From assembly GCA_964589935.1 (NCBI GenBank), contig CAZPVD010000008.1, forward strand, positions 89,722-153,721: a stretch of 64,000 nucleotides of DNA, given 5' to 3'. A model generated the notes under the pieces. It was not told the origin of the DNA. It did no database searches and saw nothing but the letters and a program-made list of their open reading frames with translations. Shown here piece by piece: positions 41,804 through 49,667 of this stretch. Both the position numbers and the translations under genes were made by a program. Origin of the DNA: VHCN01 sp964589935 (lineage in GTDB: Bacteria; Verrucomicrobiota; Verrucomicrobiia; Limisphaerales; VHCN01). Within the stretch, counting starts at the first letter, position 1. Each line of letters starts with the position of its first letter.

Positions 41804-43750
41804 TTACTGCGTCCTTCCAAACTTCTTCTCCAGCTCGCGGAAGTTCATCTCGATCAGCGTCGGCCGGCCGTGCGGGCACGTGTAGGGCATCGTGCAGCGG
41901 CGCAGGTCCGCGAGCAGCGCCTCCAGCTCCGGCGGCGCGAGTGAATCATTCGCCTTCACCGCGTGGCGGCACACGGTCTTCGTCACCACGTGCTCGCCGA
42001 GGCGCAGCGGGTTCACGCCGTCGCCGGCGGCCTTCAACTCGTCCACCAGTTCCAGCACGAAGCGCCGCGCGTCTGGCACCCTCACCATCGGCGGCAGCGC
42101 GTCGAGCAGGAATGTCCGCTCGCCAAACTCGCTCAACCCCACGCCAAGCCGCGTGAGCGCGGGGAGAAGTTCGCGGAGAAACTGCGCGTCGCGCGCGGAC
42201 AGCTCGACCGTTTCCGGCAGGAGAAGTTTTTGCGACATCGCCTCGCCGCCCGCTTCGAGCCGCGCGAGCATCTGCTCGAACAACACGCGCTCGTGCGCCG
42301 CATGCTGGTCCATCAGCACCAGCCCGCGGTCGGATTCGAGCACCACGTAGAGCCGCCCGATCACGCCGAGGATGCGCAGTGGGACGGAGAGGAGAGGCGA
42401 GGGGCCAGAGGCATTTGAGGCTATCGGCGAGGCGCTAGTGGCGAGGGACGCTTGAGGCTTCGTAGTAGTTTGCGCGAAGCCCATCGGCAACGGACGCTGC
42501 TCCGCGCGCGGCGCGGGCCATTCTGAAATCGGCTGCGATGGTAAAGGAAAATTCGGCAACTGCGGCAGTTCAACCGCGGCCGGATTCGGGACTGATTCAC
42601 GTCGGGCGACCGAAGTCGCCGGGGGCGTCGGAGTCGGAACACTTCGCACTTCGTCCCGCCTCTCGCCTTGATGAAATTCCAAAAGCGCCTCGCGCACGGC
42701 TTGCGCGATGAAGCCGCGCACGTCGCGTTCGCGGTGGAACTTCACCTCGCGTTTCGCCGGATGGATGTTCACGTCCACTTCGGCGGGATCGAGTTCGAGG
42801 AAGAGGCAGCCCACGGGATAGCGGCCCTTCATCAGCGCGGTGTGGTAGCCCTCGATGAGCGCGTGGTTCAGGCCGCGGTTCTCGACGGGCCGGCGGTTGA
42901 CGAAAAGGTTCTGATCCTCGCGCGTGCCGCGCGACACACCGGGCGCACCGATGAAGCCCCAAAGACGGACAGGCGAGAGGCAAGGGTCGTCGGGTGGAGA
43001 GGCGGATTCCTCGCTGGTAATTGCGGTGTTGATCGAGCCGCTCGCGTCCACCGGCAACAGCTTCAAGTCCGCACCGTAGAAGGCGCGGAGGCGTTCGCGC
43101 AGCGCGGCGAGGCGCGCGGAGATTTCCTCGCCGGTTTTCGCCGCCGGGAGCTGCCAGACAGTGCGACCGTCGTGGATGAAGTTGAACGCCACGTGCGGAT
43201 GCGCCAGCGCGGCGAGCGTGAGGTAGTGCGCGATGTGCGCGCGTTCGGTCTCCTCGCGGCGGAGGAACTTGCGGCGCGCGGGTAGGTTGAAAAACAACTG
43301 CCGCACCTCGACGCTCGTGCCCGGCGCGCAACCGGCGGCGCGCACCTCAACGATCTTGCCGCCGTTGACGACGATCTGCGTGCCTTCGGGCGAACCGCTA
43401 TCGCGCTCGCGCGTCGTCAGCGTGAAGCGGCTCACGCTGGCGATGCTCGGCAGCGCCTCGCCGCGGAAGCCCATCGTCGCGATGGCGGCGAGGTCTTCGG
43501 CGCGCTGGAGTTTGCTCGTCGCGTGGCGTTCGAGGCTCATCAACGCGTCATCGCGACTCATGCCCAGGCCGTCGTCGGTCACGCGGATGAGGCTGCGCCC
43601 GCCGGCCTGCACCTCGACGGTGATGCGCGCGGCCTGCGCGTCGAGCGCGTTCTCGACCAGCTCCTTCACCACGCTGGCGGGGCGCTCGACGACTTCACCC
43701 GCGGCGATCTGGTTCGCCACGTGATCGGGAAGCAGGCGGATGCGGTTCAT
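41804..43750 (-). CDS. mutL: DNA mismatch repair protein MutL, endonuclease type
   Basis: 648 residues, ATG at 43750. GHKL ATPase motifs are complete: ELVENALDAQA (motif I), VTDDGLGMSRDDALMSLERHATSKL (II) and GFRGEALPSIASVSRF (III). A variable Pro/Ser/Ala-rich linker spans about residues 365-450. The dimerisation domain carries DQHAAHERVLFE at 481-492, matching the DQHA(X)2E(X)4E motif of nicking MutL proteins, so this is the methyl-independent type rather than the E. coli type. Near the end come CRHAVKANDSL and CPHGRP, further metal-site motifs of that class. Confidence 0.97.
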   Translation of the reverse strand: MNRIRLLPDHVANQIAAGEVVERPASVVKELVENALDAQAARITVEVQAGGRSLIRVTDDGLGMSRDDALMSLERHATSKLQRAEDLAAIATMGFRGEALPSIASVSRFTLTTRERDSGSPEGTQIVVNGGKIVEVRAAGCAPGTSVEVRQLFFNLPARRKFLRREETERAHIAHYLTLAALAHPHVAFNFIHDGRTVWQLPAAKTGEEISARLAALRERLRAFYGADLKLLPVDASGSINTAITSEESASPPDDPCLSPVRLWGFIGAPGVSRGTREDQNLFVNRRPVENRGLNHALIEGYHTALMKGRYPVGCLFLELDPAEVDVNIHPAKREVKFHRERDVRGFIAQAVREALLEFHQGERRDEVRSVPTPTPPATSVARRESVPNPAAVELPQLPNFPLPSQPISEWPAPRAEQRPLPMGFAQTTTKPQASLATSASPIASNASGPSPLLSVPLRILGVIGRLYVVLESDRGLVLMDQHAAHERVLFEQMLARLEAGGEAMSQKLLLPETVELSARDAQFLRELLPALTRLGVGLSEFGERTFLLDALPPMVRVPDARRFVLELVDELKAAGDGVNPLRLGEHVVTKTVCRHAVKANDSLAPPELEALLADLRRCTMPYTCPHGRPTLIEMNFRELEKKFGRTQ

Positions 43751-43951
43751 CGAGTCGCGACGAAGTGTTGGACGAAGGCCCGGAGAAGTCCAAGAATTTC
43801 AAACGCGATGGAACAATGATCGGTTGAAGTCGCCGGCGTGGAAAATCGCGGCTCGACAAACTGTGCCCCCGCGGTTCTAATCTTATTGTCTGGCATGAAG
43901 CATAATCCTCGGTTTAACAGGCGGGTTAACTGATAATCAAACCGCAGTCGT

Positions 43952-44446
43952 ATGCAGACATTTCAAACTTCACTCGGGAGCTTGGCGTTGGCTTTCACAA
44001 CTTTTTGCAGTTCGATGAATGTTTTCTCGGAAGTGCCAGCACAGCAAATGGCCACGCGCTCTTACAAAATCAACATGGAAAGATTTGTTCGAAATTTGAA
44101 ACGGGCAACACCGCCCAAAGCAGACGAGTCGAACCAAGATTTGCTGCGTCGCTTCTTCAAACAAAATCAAATTGATGTGGAGGCACCTGCAGGCGTTTGG
44201 TTGAATGAGGACAAAGGACTTTTGCTACTTCGCGTGAAGGCGTCTGATATGAAAAATGTAGAAGCGATTTTGTCAGAAATAATCAATGGCACCTTACTTC
44301 TCGGTAGTATCAACATCTTGACTTCACAGACCACCACAGATTGCTTCACCGAAACAACCACGTCAGCAGCGGCGCCCACACGAGGCTTGGCAGGTAGTTC
44401 GCAAGCTGGACTTTTTTCAGTTCGAGCACGACGAGCGAGATGGTGA
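43952..44446 (+). CDS. Small secreted protein with a secretin-N-like domain, low GC
   Basis: 164 residues, ATG at 43952. The N-terminus (MQTFQTSLGSLALAFTTFCSSMNVFSEVPAQ) is a plausible signal peptide. The core (MATRSYKINMERFVRNL, DLLRRFFKQNQIDVEAPAGVWLNEDKGLLLLRVKASDMKNVEAIL) resembles the N-terminal domain seen in verrucomicrobial secretin/GspD-like and TonB-box (STN) proteins, a two-helix/three-strand pattern. The last roughly 35 residues are read across the 3' end of the opposite-strand DUF554 gene (100-nt overlap) and are probably not meaningful. Base composition is clearly lower in GC than its neighbours. It may be a fragment of a longer protein that lost its original 3' end. Confidence 0.55.
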   Translation: MQTFQTSLGSLALAFTTFCSSMNVFSEVPAQQMATRSYKINMERFVRNLKRATPPKADESNQDLLRRFFKQNQIDVEAPAGVWLNEDKGLLLLRVKASDMKNVEAILSEIINGTLLLGSINILTSQTTTDCFTETTTSAAAPTRGLAGSSQAGLFSVRARRARW

Positions 44447-45068
44447 ACACGACGAGGCCCCCCGTGGCGTTGACCGAGTCGAGCAAGTCCGAGTGCGCGA
44501 GGTAGGGCTGGAGCGCGCCGGCGACCAGCGTGATCGTGCCCTGATACGCGACGACGGGCACGACCGAGAGCACGCAGCCCCAGCCGAGCGTCGCAACAAA
44601 GCCCATCGTCGCGAGGCCGTCCATCGCGGCCTTGATGGCGAGGATGCGCACGCTGCCGTCGAGCGCGTCCTCCATCGGCCCGAGGATCGCCATCGGGCCG
44701 AGGCAGAAGACCAGCGTGCATGTCACGAAGCCTTCGCTGAAGTTGTCCGCGTTCGCGTCGGCCTTCGCGAAGCGTTCGCGCGCGTAGCGGCCCAGCGTGT
44801 TCATGCCGCGCTGCAGGCGCAGCAGATAGCCGGTGAAGTTGCCGAGCGAGAGCGAGAGCAGCACGATGCCGAGCTGCTTCATCACCTGCATCAACGAGCC
44901 GTTGATGCCCTTCCACGTCATGCTCAGGCCCGCATACACGATGAAGACGGCGAGGACGACCTTGAGCTTCTGCTGCGTCTCGGTGGAAATCTTCCGCGCC
45001 ATCGTGACACCGAGGATGCCGCCGACAAGAATTCCGGCCGCGTTGATGGCCGTGCCCAAACCGATCAT
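44346..45068 (-). CDS. DUF554 family membrane protein (YdfK-like)
   Basis: 240 residues from the ATG at 45068 (MIGLGTAINAAGILVGGILGV); an ATG 54 nt upstream adds a non-hydrophobic tail and is less likely. Six or seven membrane helices are seen, including LKVVLAVFIVYAGLSMTWKGI, FVTCTLVFCLGPMAILGPMEDAL and CVLSVVPVVAYQGTITLVAGA. The segment CTLVFCLGPMAILGPMEDALDGS is the family signature. Transporter-like, substrate unknown. The 3' end overlaps the convergent low-GC gene by about 100 nt. Confidence 0.85.
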   Translation of the reverse strand: MIGLGTAINAAGILVGGILGVTMARKISTETQQKLKVVLAVFIVYAGLSMTWKGINGSLMQVMKQLGIVLLSLSLGNFTGYLLRLQRGMNTLGRYARERFAKADANADNFSEGFVTCTLVFCLGPMAILGPMEDALDGSVRILAIKAAMDGLATMGFVATLGWGCVLSVVPVVAYQGTITLVAGALQPYLAHSDLLDSVNATGGLVVFTISLVVLELKKVQLANYLPSLVWAPLLTWLFR

Positions 45069-45293
45069 GCGGAAACTCAAGCACGAACCCCGCGCGTGAT
45101 GAAAGTTCAAAGCGGGACGCAAAGGCAGAAGCGTCTGCCACGAAAAGGCACAAGGAGCACACGACTGACAGAGTTCCTCCGACCGGAAGATCTTTGCGCT
45201 TCTTGCGCTTCTTTGTGGCCATCCATCGGAAATTAGTTTGCGGTTGAATACGTCTCTTGCAACTCAGTCTCAATTACACTAGCGTCCTGCGCA

Positions 45294-45599
45294 GTGAGCG
45301 ACACGCCGTCCAAACTCACGCCGGTCAACGGGCAGTGCCCGCAGCCGGAGCTTTGCCCGCTCGATTCCGTGCGGGCGGGCGCGTCCGTGCGCATCAAGCA
45401 CCTCGCGGCGTCGCCGGAAATGAACCACCGGCTGCGCGAGATGGGCTTTTGCGAGGAGCAGCGCATCAAGCTGCTGATGAAGCACACGAACGTCATCTGC
45501 CAGGTCTGCAACGTGCGGCTCGGCATCAGCAAGCAACTGGCGGAATCCATCATGGTCGAGCACATCCCGTCCGCGCCGACGCACAAGAAGGCCGCGTAA
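45294..45599 (+). CDS. feoA: FeoA-domain protein
   Basis: 101 residues from a GTG at 45294 (MSDTPSKLTPVNGQCPQPELCPL). The SH3-like FeoA fold is indicated by LDSVRAGASVRIKHLAASPEMNHRLREMGFCEEQRIKLLMKHTNVICQVCNVRLGISKQLAESIMVEHI. It has extra cysteines (QCPQPELCP at the N-terminus, ICQVC mid-domain) not found in plain FeoA. FeoA helps FeoB import Fe2+. The stop codon abuts the start of the second feoA (TAAATG). Confidence 0.88.
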   Translation: MSDTPSKLTPVNGQCPQPELCPLDSVRAGASVRIKHLAASPEMNHRLREMGFCEEQRIKLLMKHTNVICQVCNVRLGISKQLAESIMVEHIPSAPTHKKAA

Positions 45600-45839
45600 A
45601 TGCCCGCCGAAGCCCAGCCGCTCTCGTCCCTCGCAGTCGGCGCCAGCGCGACCGTCGCGGAGATTCGCGTTCCCACGGAAGACCGCGCGCGCCTGCTTGA
45701 AATGGGCCTGCTCGTCGGCACGCCGGTCGAGCTGGTGCGCTTCGCGCCGCTCGGCGACCCGGTCGAGATCAAGGTGCGCGGCTATCATCTCACGCTGCGG
45801 AAGCACGAGGCGGACTTGGTGTTGGTAAGAACCCAATAA
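45600..45839 (+). CDS. feoA: FeoA-domain protein (second copy)
   Basis: 79 residues, ATG at 45600 directly after the previous stop. Core: LSSLAVGASATVAEIRVPTEDRARLLEMGLLVGTPVELVRFAPLGDPVEIKVRGYHLTLRKHEADLVLV, the standard FeoA pattern ending in the VRGYHLTLRKxEA motif. Two feoA genes before one feoB is common in several phyla. A 147-residue Cys-rich gene separates this copy from feoB. Confidence 0.92.
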   Translation: MPAEAQPLSSLAVGASATVAEIRVPTEDRARLLEMGLLVGTPVELVRFAPLGDPVEIKVRGYHLTLRKHEADLVLVRTQ

Positions 45840-45842
45840 GAA

Positions 45843-46286
45843 ATGTGCCTGTGCAGCACAATCGCCTCGCCGCTGAAATGTGGTTCAGACCTCACCGCTC
45901 GTATGAATGCACTGACTAGAAGGCATTGGGACACGCTGGAACCGATTGCGAGCAATTCTGATGTAGGGGTGAGAGTTTTGTGTTGTCGCGAGTGCGATGC
46001 AGTTTTCGTGGAGGAATATCCGATGTTCTACGACTACGGCCAGCCGCAATGTCTATATCGAATTGAAGTCAGCGACCCTGTTTCTTGGCTCTCATCATAC
46101 AAGCCGATGACTCCGCTGCTACAGCAGGAAGTCGAGGACGAGAGATTTTTTAACGGCCTCGGGCCTGAAATCGAATCGGAGGTTTGCGCCAAAACCGGAT
46201 GCGGAAGGTTTCGAGTTCACAATAGCGTCATGTGCCGGAATCATCATTTTGAAATGCTCACCAACCGTCCGGCTCCTGCCGAATAA
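45843..46286 (+). CDS. Cys-rich protein of unknown function inserted between feoA and feoB
   Basis: 147 residues from the ATG at 45843; an alternative ATG is at 45903 (MNALTRRHW). Cysteines suggest metal binding: VLCCRECDAVFVEEYP, and CAKTGCGRFRVHNSVMCRNHHFEML (Cys-x4-Cys, then Cys-x2-HH), a possible zinc-ribbon pair. The segment EEYPMFYDYGQPQCLYRIEVSDPVSWLS has no match I know. Base composition is less GC-rich than the flanking feo genes, so it was probably acquired separately. It starts 3 nt after the feoA stop and ends 5 nt before the feoB start, so it would be translated with them. Confidence 0.6.
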   Translation: MCLCSTIASPLKCGSDLTARMNALTRRHWDTLEPIASNSDVGVRVLCCRECDAVFVEEYPMFYDYGQPQCLYRIEVSDPVSWLSSYKPMTPLLQQEVEDERFFNGLGPEIESEVCAKTGCGRFRVHNSVMCRNHHFEMLTNRPAPAE

Positions 46287-46291
46287 CTCTC

Positions 46292-48607
46292 TTGTCTGCG
46301 GAAACTTCAAATCAGAAATTCACCGCCCTCACCGGTAATCCCAATTCCGGCAAGACGACGCTGTTCAACGCGCTCACCGGTCTGCGCGCGAAGGTCGGCA
46401 ATTACGCCGGCGTCACCGTGGAGCGCAAGGAGGGCAAGCTGCGCGGCATCGGCCCTACCGACATCACGGTGCTCGATCTGCCGGGCACTTACAGCCTCAG
46501 CCCCAAGTCGCTTGATGAGCAGATTTCGCGCGACGTGCTCTTCCACCGCCTCGCGGACGTGCCCGCGCCGAGCGTTGTCGTGGTCGTCGTGGACGCGTCG
46601 AATCTGGAGCGCAACCTCTACTACGCCACGCAAGTCATCGAGCTGGGCTACCCCACGCTCGTCGCGTTGAACATGATGGACGTGGCCGAGGAAAACGGCC
46701 ACCAGCTCGACGCCGCCGTGCTCGCGAAGGAACTCGGCGTGCCCGTGCTGCCGCTCATCGCGAGTAAGGGTGAGGGCGTCACGGAACTGAAACAAGAAAT
46801 CATCCGGCTGTCACAAGGAGGAGCGGCGACACTCTTGTCGCCCACTGCAAGGAAAAGCGATTCGGCGGCAGGAGTGTCGCCGCTCCAAAACACGCAATCG
46901 CTCGCACCAAAACTGTTCTGCGAACTGCCAACCGCATTCAGCACCGAACTCGCTTCACTCACGCCGTTGCTGGAGAAATTGGTTCAGCCGCGCTTCACTT
47001 CAGCGCAGGCTGAGGCGTTGTTATTGGTCTCGGACGAAAAAGGATTGGCCACGCATTCCGCGCCCTACCCTGCCGAGATTTCCATCGCGGTGCTCGCCGC
47101 GCGGCAGCGGCTCGATGCGGCGGGCGTGGACTGGCGCAGTTCGGTCATCGAGGCGCGTTACGCGCGCATCGGCGGCATCGCGCACCGCGTCGTCACGGAA
47201 GTCGAGACGTATCGCGAAAACTTCAGCGACAGGCTTGACCGCGTGTTCACGCACAAGGTGTGGGGCCTGCTGATCTTCGTCGCGCTGATGGCGCTGATGT
47301 TTCAAAGCATCTTCAGCTTCGCGAAAATCCCGATGGACTTCCTCACGGACACGGTGGACGCCTTCGGCAACTTCGTCGGCGGCCTCATGAGCAAAGGCGA
47401 CCTCAACGACCTGCTCGTCAACGGCGTCATCAAGGGAGTCGGCGCGGTGGTGGTGTTCCTGCCGCAGATTTGCCTGCTGTTTTTGTTCATCAGCCTGCTC
47501 GAGGACACGGGCTACATGGCGCGCGCGGCGTTCCTGATGGACCGGCTGATGAGCAAGGTCGGCCTGCACGGCAAGAGCTTCATCCCGATGCTCTCGTCGT
47601 TCGCGTGCGCAATCCCCGGCATCATGGCCACGCGCACCATCGAGTCGCCGAAGGACCGGCTCGTGACCATCTTGGTTGCGCCGCTGATGAGCTGCTCGGC
47701 GCGGCTGCCGGTTTACACGGTGCTGATCGCGGCGTGCATTCCGCAGACGAAGCTCCTCGGCTTTCTCGGTCTGCCGGGCCTCACGATGCTTGCAATGTAT
47801 CTGCTCGGCATCGTGGGTGCGCTGGGGATGGCGTGGCTCTTCAAGAAAACGCTGCTCAAGGGCGCGACGCCGATGCTCATCATGGAATTGCCGCCCTACA
47901 AACGGCCCGTGCTCAAGGTCACGCTCCGTCACATGTGGGACCGCTCGAAGCTCTTCCTGCGCCGCGCGGGCACGGTGATTCTGGGCATCAACATCTTGCT
48001 GTGGTTTCTGGCGACGTATCCGAAGAGCGACGATGTGAAGAAGCGATTTGCCGAACGTCGCATGGTCATTGAGCAACAAACCAATTCCGTTCCAGAAAAG
48101 AACCTGACCATTGATCGCGCCAGGAAGGTGGCACAGGACTTGGATGAATTGGACAAGCTCGAACAAGGCGAGAAGTTGCGCGCGAGCTTCGCCGGCCATC
48201 TTGGCCGGTTGATCGAACCCGCCATCGCGCCGCTGGGCTTCGACTGGAAGATGGGCATCGGCATCGTCGCGTCGTTCGCGGCGCGCGAGGTGTTCGTGAG
48301 CACGATGGCCGTCGTTTACAACGTCGGCGACTTTGAGAAAGGCTCCGAGACCGCCACCGCGGGTCTCGTGAAAACTTTGCAGCAGGAGAAGCGCGCCGAC
48401 GGCTCGACGGTCTATACCGCGCTCACCGCCGTGTCGCTGATGGTCTTCTACGTCTTCGCGCTGCAATGCGTGAGCACCGTCGCCATCGTGCGGCGCGAGA
48501 CGAACTCGTGGAAGTGGCCGCTCATCCAGTGGCTCTACATGGGCGCGCTCGCGTGGCTGCTGGCGTTCGTCACGTATCAAGGCGGACGCCTGCTCGGCTT
48601 CGAGTAA
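46292..48607 (+). CDS. feoB: Ferrous iron transporter FeoB
   Basis: 771 residues, apparently from a TTG at 46292 (MSAETSNQKFTALTGNPNSGKTT); no ATG fits before the G1 motif. The GTPase domain has G1 GNPNSGKTT, G3 VLDLPGTYSLSP and G4 VALNMMDVAEENG. The membrane part contains the two gate regions, with motifs such as EDTGYMARAAFLMDRLMSKVGLHGKSFIPMLSSFACAIPGIMATRTIESPKDRL and CSARLPVYTVLIAACIP. Within the linker after the GTPase domain, residues about 177-199 are encoded by an inserted palindrome (GAATLLSPTARKSDSAAGVS). It imports Fe2+ through the cytoplasmic membrane. Confidence 0.95.
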   Translation: MSAETSNQKFTALTGNPNSGKTTLFNALTGLRAKVGNYAGVTVERKEGKLRGIGPTDITVLDLPGTYSLSPKSLDEQISRDVLFHRLADVPAPSVVVVVVDASNLERNLYYATQVIELGYPTLVALNMMDVAEENGHQLDAAVLAKELGVPVLPLIASKGEGVTELKQEIIRLSQGGAATLLSPTARKSDSAAGVSPLQNTQSLAPKLFCELPTAFSTELASLTPLLEKLVQPRFTSAQAEALLLVSDEKGLATHSAPYPAEISIAVLAARQRLDAAGVDWRSSVIEARYARIGGIAHRVVTEVETYRENFSDRLDRVFTHKVWGLLIFVALMALMFQSIFSFAKIPMDFLTDTVDAFGNFVGGLMSKGDLNDLLVNGVIKGVGAVVVFLPQICLLFLFISLLEDTGYMARAAFLMDRLMSKVGLHGKSFIPMLSSFACAIPGIMATRTIESPKDRLVTILVAPLMSCSARLPVYTVLIAACIPQTKLLGFLGLPGLTMLAMYLLGIVGALGMAWLFKKTLLKGATPMLIMELPPYKRPVLKVTLRHMWDRSKLFLRRAGTVILGINILLWFLATYPKSDDVKKRFAERRMVIEQQTNSVPEKNLTIDRARKVAQDLDELDKLEQGEKLRASFAGHLGRLIEPAIAPLGFDWKMGIGIVASFAAREVFVSTMAVVYNVGDFEKGSETATAGLVKTLQQEKRADGSTVYTALTAVSLMVFYVFALQCVSTVAIVRRETNSWKWPLIQWLYMGALAWLLAFVTYQGGRLLGFE
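46820..46886. repeat. REP-like palindrome inserted in frame inside feoB
   Basis: GGAGCGGCGACACTC at 46820-46834 and GAGTGTCGCCGCTCC at 46872-46886 are exact reverse complements. The intervening 37 nt contain further partly paired bases (TTGTCGCC/GGCGGCAG). It lies in the feoB linker after the GTPase domain and keeps the reading frame. It is related in style (GC-rich GGCG-containing arms) but not in sequence to the palindrome at 39464-39532. Confidence 0.85.
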
Positions 48608-48673
48608 ATCGCCCGTTTCGGACCGTTTTAAGGCACAACAACCTCATAATTAGAAGGTTACACGCTATTAACG

Positions 48674-48898
48674 TTAAGAGGCCCGGACGAACCGTTCCGT
48701 GGCCCGGATGAGCCGTTCCGTGACCCGGATGAACCGTTCCTTGGCCCGGATGAACCGTTCCTTGGCCCGGATGAACCGTTCCGTGGAACGGGTGAACTGT
48801 TCTTGGGAGTGGTCAGGTTGTTCCGCGGCGGGATGCTGCTCCTCGACGTTGGTTGCAGCGTGGGCGGACATTGTATTTGAGGCCGGGGATGAGTGCAT
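48674..48898 (-). CDS. Possible small heptad-repeat (coiled-coil-like) protein
   Basis: 74 residues, ATG at 48898, TAA at 48674. The C-terminal half is a regular seven-residue repeat: ERFIRAK-ERFIRAK-ERFIRVT-ERLIRAT-ERFVRAS, encoded by a 21-bp DNA repeat. The N-terminal half (MHSSPASNTMSAHAATNVEEQHPAAEQPDHSQEQ) is acidic and polar. Phe, Ile and Ala recur at fixed spacing, consistent with an amphipathic helix. It ends 30 nt upstream of the hsp20 stop region on the same strand side and has no recognised family. An opposite-strand reading of the same repeat (MNRSLAR units) also exists, so coding status is uncertain. Confidence 0.4.
   Translation of the reverse strand: MHSSPASNTMSAHAATNVEEQHPAAEQPDHSQEQFTRSTERFIRAKERFIRAKERFIRVTERLIRATERFVRAS
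48680..48805. repeat. 21-bp tandem repeat, five clear and one degenerate copy
   Basis: Units start at 48680, 48701, 48722, 48743, 48764 and 48785. The core GGCCCGGATGAACC plus GTTCCGT or GTTCCTT is almost unchanged in the first five; the sixth (GGAACGGGTGAACTG) is degenerate, and a seventh very weak unit may follow to 48826. There are no spacers, so it is not a CRISPR array. The unit length of 21 keeps both strands open in frame. Confidence 0.92.
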
Positions 48899-48927
48899 TC
48901 AGCCCCGGCCGGTTTGGCTGACTTCTG

Positions 48928-49377
48928 CTATGACACCTTCACCTCGACGGTGGCGGGTTTGGCCTTCTCCGATTTCGGCAGGTGCACTTTGAGGATGCCC
49001 TCCGCAAACTCGGCGACCACCTTGCCGGCGTCGGCGCCTTCAGGAAGAGTGAAGCTCCGCAGGAAGCTGCCGTAGGAGCGTTCCACCCGATGATACTTCC
49101 GGTTCTTCTCTTCCTTCTCGAACTTGCGCTCGCCGGTGATCGTGAGCACGCCGTCCTCGACCGTCACCTTGACGTTCTCCCTCTTCACTTCGGGCAGTTC
49201 GGCCTTGATGAGGAATTCCTTTTCGTCCTCGGTGATGTCCACGAGCGGTGCCCACTCCGCAACGATCATCAACTCACGGCCCTCTGTCGGCCGCGCCGAC
49301 CAACCGAGCCAGTTGCCCAGCCGGTTGTGCAACTCATTCATCTCCTTGAAAGGATCCCAACGTGTCACTGCGTTCAT
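48928..49377 (-). CDS. Hsp20/alpha-crystallin family small heat shock protein
   Basis: 149 residues from the ATG at 49377 (MNAVTRWDPFKEMNELHNRLGNWLGW). The frame is open further upstream, but the WDPFKEM start is characteristic of bacterial Hsp20. The alpha-crystallin domain spans about residues 42-140: APLVDITEDEKEFLIKAELPEVKRENVKVTVEDGVLTITGERK, RSYGSFLRSFTLPEGADAGKVVAEFAEGILKVHLPKSE. The A-x-x-x-G-I-L motif (AEFAEGIL) is intact. It is an ATP-independent holdase in the cytoplasm. Confidence 0.93.
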   Translation of the reverse strand: MNAVTRWDPFKEMNELHNRLGNWLGWSARPTEGRELMIVAEWAPLVDITEDEKEFLIKAELPEVKRENVKVTVEDGVLTITGERKFEKEEKNRKYHRVERSYGSFLRSFTLPEGADAGKVVAEFAEGILKVHLPKSEKAKPATVEVKVS

Positions 49378-49435
49378 GTCGGCCTTTCCCGGCGGAACTT
49401 TTTCCGAACCGGGGCCCGGCCTCCGCCGCTTCGCC

Positions 49436-49462
49436 GGTGCCCCCGGCGGGAATTGAACCCAC
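49436..49462 (-). other. tRNA 3'-end-like remnant (T-arm plus acceptor strand)
   Basis: On the minus strand GTGGG-TTCAATT-CCCGC forms a 5-bp T-stem with a canonical 7-nt T-loop, followed by a 7-nt CGGGGGC and then ACC, as at the end of a tRNA. No matching 5' acceptor strand (GCCCCCG) and no proper anticodon arm are found upstream, so there is no intact tRNA. It may be a truncated tRNA, or the partial tRNA copy left by an integrated element, about 60 nt upstream of the hsp20 start. The 290-nt gap from 49378 to 49667 otherwise shows nothing recognisable. Confidence 0.35.
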
Positions 49463-49667
49463 AACTCACACCAACCGCTCAATCCCGGACCATCACTCGC
49501 CCCGGCGCGGCGAACGCGCTTTGCTGATCTTGGCTGAAGATGAGCAGAAGTTGCGCGGGACGATCCAGAATTGTTAAACCGATAAACGGCGCGCCGCCCG
49601 TGTCGCACAGACCACGGACGGCGCTCTTGGTCGGACAACAAAATTTTATTCGCGTTGGTTCTTAAAC

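Noticed and set aside
44167..45273. A 368-codon minus-strand protein beginning MRLSCKRRIQ
   Set aside because: It runs in another frame through the DUF554 gene; its N-terminal MATKKRKKRK stretch comes from an intergenic repeat phrase.
47021..48580. A 519-codon minus-strand frame opposite feoB
   Set aside because: FeoB on the plus strand has all its GTPase and gate motifs; the opposite frame is an Arg/His/Glu-rich shadow.
48680..48805. CRISPR array
   Set aside because: The 21-bp units are directly adjacent with no spacers and there are no cas genes.
49380..49540. Intact tRNA or tmRNA
   Set aside because: The T-arm and 3' acceptor strand are good, but no complementary 5' acceptor strand or anticodon arm could be folded, and a tmRNA-length search upstream runs into the protoglobin gene.
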